In this document: positions 28,872 through 37,880 of the stretch, piece by piece
How the letters are laid out: each line of letters starts with the position of its first letter
How positions within the stretch are numbered: position 1 is the stretch's first letter
DNA from: Odoribacter lunatus
GTDB taxonomy: Bacteria; Bacteroidota; Bacteroidia; Bacteroidales; Marinifilaceae
NCBI RefSeq assembly: GCF_943193135.1
Contig: NZ_CALPCZ010000002.1
Coordinates: 144,360 to 208,359, forward strand
Direction: 5' to 3'
DNA: 64,000 nt
Made by a program: the position numbers and the translations under genes
The notes under the pieces: model-generated
Told to the model about the DNA's origin: nothing
Databases searched by the model: none
Seen by the model: only the letters and a program-made list of their open reading frames with translations

Positions 28872-29336
28872 TCAACTTAAAGAAATAGTTGCAAACATTA
28901 TATTTTCGTCCCAAGTCGGAACTTCTGAAACATTTATATCCGGTAACAAGAAATCTTCCTTATTGGGATGTTTTTCTAAGATTTGTTTGTCAGAAACAGA
29001 CAATCGTGAACGAATTTTCTTGAAAAATTTTATTTCAGAATATTCTATACAATTATCCGCTTCAATCATTTTTATAGCTAAATCAATTAGCACTAGTTCT
29101 TCGTTTGGCGTCAAGTCTTCTTCCGATAATTCGTTTAAGTAGCTCCTTAAAAATAATATACCATTTTGGTTGATTGCAGTAATATATGTATTTAAGATAT
29201 TTTCTACATCAAGTTCTTCAAACAATGATGTTTGTATTGCAATTGCCTTTATCATTGCTATTTCTTCTGTTGCAATGTTTCCATCACAAGCCATACAACA
29301 GAACATGGTTTTTAAATACAATTCTTGTTTTGTCAT
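28872..29336 (-). CDS. TerB-like protein, last gene of the six-gene operon
   Basis: 154 residues, all-helical. The N-terminal pattern LYLKTMFCCMACDGNIATEEIAMIKA is that of TerB-type (DUF/tellurite-resistance B-like) domains, with the acidic Asp-Gly turn and a second acidic stretch (IKMIEADNCIEYSEIKFFKKI) that in TerB binds metal. TerB proteins in other genomes occur with kinases, Hsp70-like proteins and membrane complexes of stress and conflict systems. It starts 5 nt after the kinase-AAA+ stop. Role here is inferred: a sensor or adaptor at the membrane complex. Confidence 0.7.
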   Translation of the reverse strand: MTKQELYLKTMFCCMACDGNIATEEIAMIKAIAIQTSLFEELDVENILNTYITAINQNGILFLRSYLNELSEEDLTPNEELVLIDLAIKMIEADNCIEYSEIKFFKKIRSRLSVSDKQILEKHPNKEDFLLPDINVSEVPTWDENIMFATISLS

Positions 29337-29341
29337 AGTTA

Positions 29342-31132
29342 TTATTTTTGTTTAAATCCAATTCGAGGTCTTTCAGTGTCCTGTTTATTTGATATTGTCC
29401 CCTCCATTTTAGCTTTAATTTGCTCATAACGTTTAATTTCTTCTATATTTAAAGAAGGACGAGTGTCCCGGATTGCTGTAATCAGAAGGGGCATTGTAAT
29501 TTTGCTGTGTGCTTTCAAGGCATTTCTTGCAGCATCATTGACTATCAATTGAATATCCGCCGAGACATAATTATTCGTCAATTTGGCAAGCTCCTCATAG
29601 TCTATACCAAAATCATAAGGACGTTTTTCAAGATACAATTTAAATAAGGCAATCCTTGCTGTTTTATCGGGAGCCCCTATAAAATATTTTTTATCAAGTC
29701 GTCCTGCTCGAAGGATTGCAGGATCAATGGTATGCGGATAATTTGTTGCTCCGATAATGAAAATTCCACGTTCACCGGTTCTGTCCATTTGCGCCAGCAT
29801 TTCATTTACTGCACTTCGAGACATTTCATGTACATCACTTTCACGATTGGGGACTAGTTCATTCATTTCATCAATGAAGATGATAGTTGGTGCTTTTTCT
29901 TCCGCCTCTTTAAACATTTTGGCAATATTTTCTTGGGTAGCATTAACGTAGCGACTTTTGAGCGTGGCAGGTGTTACACACATGAAATTGAAACCTACTT
30001 CTTCGGCAAAATGTTTGGCAAAGAAAGTTTTTCCACATCCGGGAGGTCCATATAATAGCATGCCATTGGGAATATTTACACCATACCGTTCATATTCTTC
30101 TGGATTATGAAGAGGCTCAATAACTTCTTCTCTGAGCTGTTCTTTCAGTTCATTCATTCCTGCAATGGCTGCAAAGCCTTCCCCCTTTTTCGATAAATGT
30201 GTTTTACTTGTTGTAGATGAGTTTGTGGTATCGGAGGAAAGAATTTTCCGTTTTGTGGATTGACGGTCTATAATGATATCTCCTGCAATAGCTTTGATAA
30301 AGTCATCGGCAGTTTGAAATCTATCTTCAACATCATAACTTAAAGATTTTATAATACAATTGATTAATTGATTGTCAAGTTCAAATTTTTCAATACTTGG
30401 AATGTCTAGTGCTTTAACTCGTTCTGAAAGTATAGTGTCAGTCTTGTCTGAATCTTTTATTCTTGTCATATCAATAAACCAAGGAAGTTTTCCATAGAGC
30501 AATTGATACATCATGACTCCAACAGAATACAAATCAGATTGAACTTGGCTTACTCCTGCAAATCTTTCTGGTGCAAGATAAAAGGCATTCAATTCACCTA
30601 AATTTGGTTTTGCTGGAGGCTGATTAAGAAAGCAGGCATGCCCGAAATCAATTAATTTTAAGTCTTCTAAATTACCGGCAAGATTAATAAAGATATTTTG
30701 AATCGTTATTTCACCATGAATAATAGGTATCGGCTGTTGATGAAGATAATACAAAGCAGATAAAACGGACTTGGCGATTTGTTTTATCTCATATACACTT
30801 AATTCATGGTCTCTTATAATTTTTTGGGAAAGCGTTTCGCCACTTATATATTCTGTAACAAGAAAAGCGTATTGCCCACCATTTATTATTTGAATTCCTG
30901 AATCTATGTATTTGCATAGGTTCGGGTGATTCAATTGTTTGCTTATTTCCACTTCAATCACTCTGCCATTATCATCCAGTTGACGATGGTTTAGTTTACT
31001 GTAATTGATGAGTTTTAAAAAACGTGTTTTACCGTTTATATCTTTCACACGATAGGTCTCCGCATAAGAACTTTGTTTATGCGGAAACACTACTATGTAA
31101 GAGCCAATTCTGTCGTTTTTATTAAATAACAT
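29342..31132 (-). CDS. Ser/Thr protein kinase-like domain fused to a Cdc48/FtsH-type AAA+ ATPase
   Basis: 596 residues. The kinase-like half (1-290) has the ATP-binding Lys in FLKLI (K40), DFG (162-164) and APE (187-189), but no Gly-rich loop is recognisable at 13-31 and the catalytic HRD is HGE (139-141) with Asn at 146; it may be weak, atypical or a pseudokinase. The AAA+ half has Walker A GPPGCGKT (362-369), Walker B IIFIDE (417-422), sensor-1 GATN (461-464) and the RAGR finger region (475-478), closest to Cdc48, proteasomal and FtsH-type unfoldases. No membrane segment. The fusion suggests a remodeller guided by a kinase-fold sensor. It starts 7 nt after the Hsp70 stop. Confidence 0.85.
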   Translation of the reverse strand: MLFNKNDRIGSYIVVFPHKQSSYAETYRVKDINGKTRFLKLINYSKLNHRQLDDNGRVIEVEISKQLNHPNLCKYIDSGIQIINGGQYAFLVTEYISGETLSQKIIRDHELSVYEIKQIAKSVLSALYYLHQQPIPIIHGEITIQNIFINLAGNLEDLKLIDFGHACFLNQPPAKPNLGELNAFYLAPERFAGVSQVQSDLYSVGVMMYQLLYGKLPWFIDMTRIKDSDKTDTILSERVKALDIPSIEKFELDNQLINCIIKSLSYDVEDRFQTADDFIKAIAGDIIIDRQSTKRKILSSDTTNSSTTSKTHLSKKGEGFAAIAGMNELKEQLREEVIEPLHNPEEYERYGVNIPNGMLLYGPPGCGKTFFAKHFAEEVGFNFMCVTPATLKSRYVNATQENIAKMFKEAEEKAPTIIFIDEMNELVPNRESDVHEMSRSAVNEMLAQMDRTGERGIFIIGATNYPHTIDPAILRAGRLDKKYFIGAPDKTARIALFKLYLEKRPYDFGIDYEELAKLTNNYVSADIQLIVNDAARNALKAHSKITMPLLITAIRDTRPSLNIEEIKRYEQIKAKMEGTISNKQDTERPRIGFKQK

Positions 31133-31139
31133 GTGAATA

Positions 31140-33635
31140 CTATCTTAATAATCCTCCTGTATTTTGTATCGCTTCATCGTCTGGCATTAACCCAATAAGA
31201 TTACGTGCGATGGGATGAAGTTTTTCGATGGTAGGCTGGTTATTGATTTCTTCCAGTCCTTGATTTATTAATTGGCGGGCACGCGAAACATCTTTCCAAC
31301 GAATCTGCTCAAAACGTTCATTACAATCATGAATTAATCCCATACATTGATAAATCATGGTTAAATGAACAAATAAGCTTTTAATTTGCTCTAGCGTTTC
31401 ATGTCCCATACGAACATTTTGAGTGCGTATTACTTGGTCTGTTTGTGAGCGTAACTGACTGACGAGTTGAGCTGTCTTTTCATTGCCAAGGTCATTTTGG
31501 GCTTTTTCAAGACGCTCAAACTCTTCACGAAGTTCAGTTTCCAAGCGTTGCCACTCAGTACTTTCATCAAGACTTTCTATTTTCCTAAGAACTTCTTTCA
31601 AATGTTGCAGTACGGCTTTCTTTTCTGAACTATTATGGGCTTCTTCCTTTACCATGTTAAGCTCATCTTGAATCGTTTCTGTTGAAATATTGGCATTTGC
31701 TAAGCGATTGATACTTTGTTGCGCTTCTATCAAATGCTTTTTAATCATATTTTCAGCTTCTTCAATAGATTGTTTTTTATTTGTCTCAAGTTTCTTTTCA
31801 ACAGTAATATCGGAAGCTAGGAAATGGACTTCTAAAGTCATTTGTTCGGAAGTATCAACTTTCAAAGTTACATCTACCGGGCTATTAGCAGGAATAAGGA
31901 CATCGATATCATCCCCTGTTACGATAACATCTGCAACATATTCATACAAAGATACTGAACGCCCTTCTGCACCGGAAAAGTCATCAACTTGATAAATAGG
32001 AATAGTAAGTTTATCATCTTCCATACCCGGACGAAGCTGCCCGGATGTTTTTAAATCATTGATTATTCCGATAGCCGGGACAGGTTTATTTTTCTCTAAT
32101 CCTTTAGCCATACGGAATACGCCGTATTTTTTTACATCACTCCATATAGCTATGCCAATATTATAAGGTAAAGGTGCCGCTCCGACTTTAGCCCCTTGAA
32201 TAATAGTAAATTCCGTAGGAAAGCATGGCAGGATATTCCCTTTTTCGTCATACGCCATTATGTTGAATGAGTTGGGTTTGGACTCTAAAAGATTTACCTC
32301 AATGACATTACCAGTCTTGTCGATTTCAACCTTGCCACTTGCCCAAGCTTTGTCGCTACGTACTAATTCTAGCCAAACTTTTGGGAATAGTGAATCATCT
32401 GCTAATTTAACGCTTGCCCATTCCGTTGTTTCAACGGAAGTTGCTTCATACCCCAAATCTAAAGTAACCGTTCCGGCTTCAATATTTTCTTCCTCTATCT
32501 CTGCATTTATTGTGGAGGCATAGAGTGCGGCACCCGTTGCAACGGCTGTCATTGGGTCGATGCTTGTGTCCACATCGGATGTAATCTGCTCTTTCAGCAT
32601 TTGACGTATTAGCGGGCTATGCGTCGGACCACCGACTAATATCAATTTATTAATTTGAGAACCGGATAAATGATTGCGTTGCAATAGATTCTTACAGATA
32701 TCGACCGCTTTTTGGAAATACGGACGCATCACATCAAAGGCTTCTTCTTGTGTTACAGCAAGGTCTAACTCTATTTCTTCTCCGTCTTCATCCTCTCCTA
32801 ATTCTCCGAGATTAGATAAAATATCTTCTTTTTCTTTGAATGAAAGCTGATTCTTTACCTCTTCTGCATATGTCTTCATAGCATCTCGCAATACCTCTTT
32901 TTTATCTGCATCCGCAATGGTAGAATTGAGATTGTAGTTTTCCATGAGATAAGGAACTATAATGTTATCCACAATCGCATAGTCAAGATTCTTGCCTCCC
33001 AAATAATTATCCCCTTCCGTATCAAAGACCTGCATGATACCATCTTCTACTTTTAAAAGTGCGGCATCGAATGTGCCACCACCGAAGTCAAATACCATCC
33101 ATATTCCATTTTTGTTATTTGTTGTTACTCCGTATGCCATTGCAGCTGCTATCGGTTCTTGCAAAAGTTCACATCGCTTGAATCCGGCTAATTTAGCAGC
33201 TTCGATTGTTGCGGTTTTCTGATTTACAGTGAATTTTGCAGGTACAGTTATAACAACAGAGGAGAAATTTTCATCCGTTACGAAGGATTTCAGTGTTTTC
33301 AAGACTTCTGCAGATAGTTCTTCCGAAGAATAGTCTCTTTCCATGAAAGAACTGTGATAACGGGTATCTGTTGCCATTGTACGTTTGAATTCTCCGAAAG
33401 CGTTACGTTCTCCTCTTCTCCATGTTTTTGTTGCACGACGTGCGTCTTGTATAATATCGTTCATAGCTCCTTGTCCAACTCTAAGACTTCTTTTTTTAGT
33501 AAAAGACACTTTGGACGGCATCGTATCTGCCTGAACATCACTTTTGATAATTCTAGGTTCTCCTTTTTCTATCCGGCATATCGCTGAATTCGTTGTTCCG
33601 AGGTCAATGCCATAATCTATTTTAATCCGTGCCAT
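31140..33635 (-). CDS. divergent Hsp70 (DnaK-like) protein
   Basis: 831 residues against about 640 for DnaK. The nucleotide-binding domain (1 to about 385) is intact: YGIDLGTTNSAI phosphate loop 1, VFDFGGGTFDAALL phosphate loop 2, and ILVGGPTHSPLI adenosine motif. I cannot find the conserved interdomain linker DVTPLSLG; GTVTLDLGYEATS occupies its place. A diverged beta domain (about 400-600) and a long charged helical tail (about 620-830) follow. The tail is much longer than the DnaK lid. Its partners in the operon are a J-like and a GrpE-like protein, so it probably works as a dedicated chaperone motor rather than as the housekeeping DnaK. Confidence 0.88.
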   Translation of the reverse strand: MARIKIDYGIDLGTTNSAICRIEKGEPRIIKSDVQADTMPSKVSFTKKRSLRVGQGAMNDIIQDARRATKTWRRGERNAFGEFKRTMATDTRYHSSFMERDYSSEELSAEVLKTLKSFVTDENFSSVVITVPAKFTVNQKTATIEAAKLAGFKRCELLQEPIAAAMAYGVTTNNKNGIWMVFDFGGGTFDAALLKVEDGIMQVFDTEGDNYLGGKNLDYAIVDNIIVPYLMENYNLNSTIADADKKEVLRDAMKTYAEEVKNQLSFKEKEDILSNLGELGEDEDGEEIELDLAVTQEEAFDVMRPYFQKAVDICKNLLQRNHLSGSQINKLILVGGPTHSPLIRQMLKEQITSDVDTSIDPMTAVATGAALYASTINAEIEEENIEAGTVTLDLGYEATSVETTEWASVKLADDSLFPKVWLELVRSDKAWASGKVEIDKTGNVIEVNLLESKPNSFNIMAYDEKGNILPCFPTEFTIIQGAKVGAAPLPYNIGIAIWSDVKKYGVFRMAKGLEKNKPVPAIGIINDLKTSGQLRPGMEDDKLTIPIYQVDDFSGAEGRSVSLYEYVADVIVTGDDIDVLIPANSPVDVTLKVDTSEQMTLEVHFLASDITVEKKLETNKKQSIEEAENMIKKHLIEAQQSINRLANANISTETIQDELNMVKEEAHNSSEKKAVLQHLKEVLRKIESLDESTEWQRLETELREEFERLEKAQNDLGNEKTAQLVSQLRSQTDQVIRTQNVRMGHETLEQIKSLFVHLTMIYQCMGLIHDCNERFEQIRWKDVSRARQLINQGLEEINNQPTIEKLHPIARNLIGLMPDDEAIQNTGGLLR

Positions 33636-33647
33636 AATTATTTTAAT

Positions 33648-34607
33648 TTAAATGTTTTGACTTACTGTAATCTGAGCTGCTTGTATCATTTGCCCATTGT
33701 AATTTATCTGAGGTTTTATGATTCCCGTTATTATTTGTGATCCAAACGGAAGTTTTTCATCTGGAATAAAATTTGCAACAACTTTCATTCCTATATTATA
33801 GGTTTTCCCAAGCATATCTGTAATCTCATAACCGTTGGCGTTAAAATTATCTTTAATTCGTTGAACAGCTTTTGTCAATTGCTTGTACCCTTTGACTGTA
33901 GCATCCATGTGAGATAGATTCATTTCAATCCGTACAATTTCATCCGCAACCTTTAGTGCTAATGAGTGGTCTTGCGTTGTTGTATTTGATTGTTTTTCTG
34001 TCATCTGCTTTTCAATCAATTCAAGTAATTTATTATCTAATCCAATAGATTCTTCTTGCATTTTTGCTTGGACAGTTTGCAGCATATCTTGAGTCTTACG
34101 CACTTCATCAATAGAGGATGCTCCAGTTTTTATTCGCCTTGCTAAGTGATAAGAAATGATAAAAATTATCGTCAGGGTAATAATTATTATAGCACTTCCC
34201 CAAACGGTACGATTCGTCAGTCGAGTATGATTAAAGGTTACGAAATCATTCGTGAGCTTTATTTGTTTATTGAAACTTTCCTTGTCGGAAGCCAATAAAT
34301 CGTACAATCTTTTACATTCGGTTTGTAAATTTTCGATAGAACTACGAAGTGTATCATTCTTTTTTGATAGAAGTTGTAAGTTTCGGTTATTCCTGTTTGT
34401 TTCTTGTGATAATTTATGGACAGTATTTTCAATATTAATTTGTTTGTGGCATAAACTATCTATAACGAAGTAGAGGGAATCATGAGCTTGTAGCAAAGCT
34501 TGTGAATTTTTCGGAGAAAAATTCTCATTAAGACTTGCTTGCGCCATTGATAATTGTTTTCCTAAAACTATCAGTGAAATTAATAAAACAAAATATCTTG
34601 CTATCAT
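33648..34607 (-). CDS. membrane-anchored coiled-coil protein with GrpE-like C-terminus
   Basis: 319 residues. An N-terminal signal (hydrophobic to about 22) is followed by a coiled-coil region rich in Gln, Asn, Lys and Leu (about 45-130), then one membrane span, TVWGSAIIIITLTIIFIISYHLA (about 133-157 approx.), and a cytosolic helical part. The last 100 residues (EIVRIEMNLSHMDATVKGY, then GYEITDMLGKTYNIGMKVV, ending IIKPQINYNGQMIQAAQITVS) have the helix-then-beta pattern of GrpE. A membrane-tethered exchange factor for the adjacent Hsp70 (gap 12 nt) is the natural reading. GrpE similarity is judged by eye and is moderate. Confidence 0.65.
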   Translation of the reverse strand: MIARYFVLLISLIVLGKQLSMAQASLNENFSPKNSQALLQAHDSLYFVIDSLCHKQINIENTVHKLSQETNRNNRNLQLLSKKNDTLRSSIENLQTECKRLYDLLASDKESFNKQIKLTNDFVTFNHTRLTNRTVWGSAIIIITLTIIFIISYHLARRIKTGASSIDEVRKTQDMLQTVQAKMQEESIGLDNKLLELIEKQMTEKQSNTTTQDHSLALKVADEIVRIEMNLSHMDATVKGYKQLTKAVQRIKDNFNANGYEITDMLGKTYNIGMKVVANFIPDEKLPFGSQIITGIIKPQINYNGQMIQAAQITVSQNI

Positions 34608-34624
34608 ATAATTAAATTTAAATA

Positions 34625-35392
34625 TTACATATCAAATAAAGGGATCCCTTCATATTTGTCATACGAATTACCATATTCACTACCTAATATTATTCCAAAC
34701 ATTGTTAAAAGAATTGCCATAAATTCTTCTAAACACGAAACAGGTTTATTTGTATTGTCATTCAAAATGAGAGAAGTGTAGCCCATCATGTCCCGATGAT
34801 CTGTTATTACATAATCCTTTTTTAAAAGAAATTCATGCTGAGGTTTAAGATTGACAATTGCTTCAGGCAACTCTTCATAGTTGTCATAATCATATTTACC
34901 TAATCCGGTAGATATTTCTTTTTGTGAACAATTTTGTTCTTTGTTCATTTCAGAAAAGAAATAATTTTTTAAAGTTTTGACAGACGGTGAATTATATATA
35001 AATAAATATTTTGCTTTTATTCCCATACTATGAAGTAAAGAGAAGTCTTTAAGAGTTTTATGAAACTGCTTTTCTCCAATAGTTGTTTTTACTTCGATGA
35101 CTGCAATAACAGAGTTTACTGGAAGCACGACCAAAGATTCTGTTTTAAACAACGGAGCAAAATTTAGACTATCATATATAATTATATCACATTGAGAAGA
35201 ACATGACTCTCCATTTGTAATAAACCCCTGTGATATACTCGCCTTTTGAGGTAACAGCATCTTTAATGAATCACGTAATAGATCTTCCGCAAACATTCCT
35301 ATTGTCAAATTATGCTTTATATTAAATTGGCTAATTTGCAATAATTTATTGTATAGTTCCTCAGCTCGTAGTCGGTAAAATTCTGTTTTCAT
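34625..35392 (-). CDS. DUF6602 PD-(D/E)XK-like nuclease
   Basis: 255 residues. The core has a helix with E36 (GMFAEDLLRD), a strand with D69 in SQCDIIIYD, and E100-V-K102 in AVIEVKT, a complete PD-(D/E)XK arrangement with the usual spacing. DUF6602 proteins show this layout and occur in defence neighbourhoods. It would cut DNA or RNA, but no specificity is readable. Its start codon overlaps the stop of the upstream J-like gene by 4 nt (ATGA), so the two are translationally coupled; the GrpE-like gene follows after 17 nt. Confidence 0.75.
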   Translation of the reverse strand: MKTEFYRLRAEELYNKLLQISQFNIKHNLTIGMFAEDLLRDSLKMLLPQKASISQGFITNGESCSSQCDIIIYDSLNFAPLFKTESLVVLPVNSVIAVIEVKTTIGEKQFHKTLKDFSLLHSMGIKAKYLFIYNSPSVKTLKNYFFSEMNKEQNCSQKEISTGLGKYDYDNYEELPEAIVNLKPQHEFLLKKDYVITDHRDMMGYTSLILNDNTNKPVSCLEEFMAILLTMFGIILGSEYGNSYDKYEGIPLFDM

Positions 35393-37461
35393 TTCTTATT
35401 TTCATCATCTAACGAATAACTTATAATCGAGAGTAATACCAAGACAGCGATAATAATGGCAAGAATTATTGACCATTCTAAAGTTATAAATACTGCAATA
35501 ATTATACTTGGAATCAAAATACCAAGTATCCACATCAATATGACTTTATGTTCTTTTTTTATAATATCTGTTGCTTCTGATACATGTTTCCCATTAGGAT
35601 ATTCACGGATATAATTCTTTAATTTTTTGATTGATTTGTAATATTCAAAGAGCAGACGATCAAAATCATTTTTAATGTCATTGATGAACCAACCATTAGG
35701 GTATGTTTTCATATACATTTTACATCCTGCAATATTTTTCTTGTGTTCGTTGTATAATTCATATTCATGTTGAGATGTGCTTTCAAATTGTTTTACTTGT
35801 TCAACGAATTTTCCATTAGGGAATTTTTCGAGGTAATGCTTATAACTATTTGCATAACATTTTTTTCTTTGGAAGTCTTCCTTGCATTCATTAAAATAAT
35901 CTTCTTCTATCTTGAGATTTATAAATTCCTCCATACGATATCCCGACATAAAATTTTCAGTGAGTGTTGCATAAGGGTGGGATCGGGATCTGAAAGTAGG
36001 CTTCCCCCCAAGGTCTTCTAATCTATTCCCTAAACCCAACCGGTCAATGGGATTTTCGCTTATATCAAACTTATACCCATTATAAGGGAAATGATTGTCG
36101 AGTTGTGCAATAAACTTTTCAATGTTTTTTTTATTGGGTTTAAATCTTTTATTGGTAAAGTCGTTAGAAGTATTTAATTCTTCTATATTTAGAATTATAT
36201 TCCATGAGGGACGCAACATCAGCATTAATTCACGTAAAGTGTTTTCCTTATTAATTTCAAAGTTAGATGCCAATGTTTCATTTACTTGTTCATTATATTT
36301 TTTTATGACAAAACTTAATAATATATTGGCGATAGAAGTAGAGATCTCTATATAAAACTGATTATTAGCACCTAGCTTACTTTTTATGGAAATAAGGTAT
36401 GGCTCACAACCAAAGAGAAAATTTTTAGCTCCGTTGAAATGATAATTTTCATTATAAAATTCTTCCACTAATTTATTGACTGCTCTATTTTCTGCAAAAA
36501 CCTCAACGGGTGGGAGTTCATCAATAATTTTTTGCAAAATATCCATATTCTCTTTACAGCGGTCTTTGGCCATTTTTCCTACAACAATAGATAAAGCGTA
36601 GGCGTGTAATTTCATTGCTTTAGAGGCTGCGTCCAATGCTTCAGAATCGTTATAATAATCAATACCACATTGTAAGATTTCTAAACCAAGTTTGTCGGCA
36701 ATCATTTGATATTGTAGATTACTTTCTGTTAGCAAACTACGGAGTTGAGAGAGCGATGATTTTGTATCATTCATTAGATTGATACCGGCGATAAAACGTG
36801 CTTTTATTCCTTTGCCTTTAGAAGACTTTGCAGTATCAATTGCCGATTGCAATGTTTCGATTATGGGTGTTATTGACTTATTTTTAAGATATTGTTTCCA
36901 ATTATCACAAAGTGAATAGGAAAAAACCTGTACACCTATTGCCGAATAAAACTCATCCAAGAAACAATATCCTAATTCTTCAGTACTTGCCGTGTGATTT
37001 TCTCCTAGAACAACATTTACAAAATCGGTAGAATGAGCACTATAGAGTTTTTCTGCATAAATAAGAGCTTCATTATATTTACTCTGTATTAATGCGCATA
37101 CGATGCGGTTTTGCAAGGATGAAACATTTTCTTTCTTTTCCCAAATTGATATCGCATTTTCAATATTCCCTGCAAACAAATGATTCATGGCAATATCATC
37201 CATAGGTGTTATTTTGATAAACCAAAATTGTGCATATCGAAGTTGCTCATTAGGCAGAGTTAATTTTGCCTCAGCTTTAGCTACCGCATCAGTGGTTCGA
37301 TTAATTGCAGGTAGTAATTGTGGTAAATCTAATTGAAATGATATGGTTTTTCCCACCTTAAGAAAGGCTTTCAACCGATTGTTATTTGCTATACGCTCTT
37401 TTGTAGATGAATTCGAATATATGCCTAAAAGACGATAGGGATTTATTTGAATGATATCCAT
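35389..37461 (-). CDS. J-like/repeat protein with C-terminal membrane anchor, first gene of the operon
   Basis: 690 residues. The N-terminus DIIQINPYRLLGIYSNSSTKERIANN resembles the start of a J domain, but no HPD motif is present, so canonical Hsp70 stimulation is not expected. A helical region of TPR/Sel1 character follows. At about 560-640 there are three repeats containing FPNGKFV, YPNGWFI and YPNGKHV. The end has two hydrophobic segments (about 640-680, VILMWILGILIPSIIIAVF and WSIILAIIIAVLVLLSII), then an acidic tail. It appears to tether the system at the inner membrane facing the cytosol. I do not know the family name; relatives annotated as DnaJ exist in Bacteroidota as I recall. Confidence 0.65.
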   Translation of the reverse strand: MDIIQINPYRLLGIYSNSSTKERIANNNRLKAFLKVGKTISFQLDLPQLLPAINRTTDAVAKAEAKLTLPNEQLRYAQFWFIKITPMDDIAMNHLFAGNIENAISIWEKKENVSSLQNRIVCALIQSKYNEALIYAEKLYSAHSTDFVNVVLGENHTASTEELGYCFLDEFYSAIGVQVFSYSLCDNWKQYLKNKSITPIIETLQSAIDTAKSSKGKGIKARFIAGINLMNDTKSSLSQLRSLLTESNLQYQMIADKLGLEILQCGIDYYNDSEALDAASKAMKLHAYALSIVVGKMAKDRCKENMDILQKIIDELPPVEVFAENRAVNKLVEEFYNENYHFNGAKNFLFGCEPYLISIKSKLGANNQFYIEISTSIANILLSFVIKKYNEQVNETLASNFEINKENTLRELMLMLRPSWNIILNIEELNTSNDFTNKRFKPNKKNIEKFIAQLDNHFPYNGYKFDISENPIDRLGLGNRLEDLGGKPTFRSRSHPYATLTENFMSGYRMEEFINLKIEEDYFNECKEDFQRKKCYANSYKHYLEKFPNGKFVEQVKQFESTSQHEYELYNEHKKNIAGCKMYMKTYPNGWFINDIKNDFDRLLFEYYKSIKKLKNYIREYPNGKHVSEATDIIKKEHKVILMWILGILIPSIIIAVFITLEWSIILAIIIAVLVLLSIISYSLDDENKK

Positions 37462-37477
37462 TTGTCGACTTATAACT

Positions 37478-37485
37478 TAAAGGTA
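37478..37485 (-). promoter_or_regulatory. near-consensus -7 box (TACCTTTA) for the six-gene operon
   Basis: The minus strand reads TACCTTTA, one base from TAnnTTTG, 17 nt upstream of the first ATG (37461). No good -33 element at the normal distance. Confidence 0.35.
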
Positions 37486-37880
37486 GTAGTTGTCAGCCGA
37501 CTCCATTGCTGCCAAATTTTTTAGTAAATAAAACCATACACAAAAAACGTGGAGCCGTTCTGTCGCCCGTTCCACATTCTAAAGGCTCTCGCATTGCCCT
37601 GTCCGTCGAAACGAGCAACGTTGAAAGCCCCACGCCGATGTCATTTATATTATTTATATATATAACATCCCATGAGACGTTTCCGCTGCTTTGTTTTTGA
37701 CGAACAATTAGAATTTGCGAGATTCTTAGAATGTCAAAACAAAAGCGTTCAGTAAACGCCTTTATGTATAGCATCCCACCCATCCGACTCATTGGCATGA
37801 TACCGGCGTGAGGGATGTTGCAAAATTAATAAATTTTATTAGAATTCTTCTAATATTCTCCGAGGAAACAAGGGAGCATC

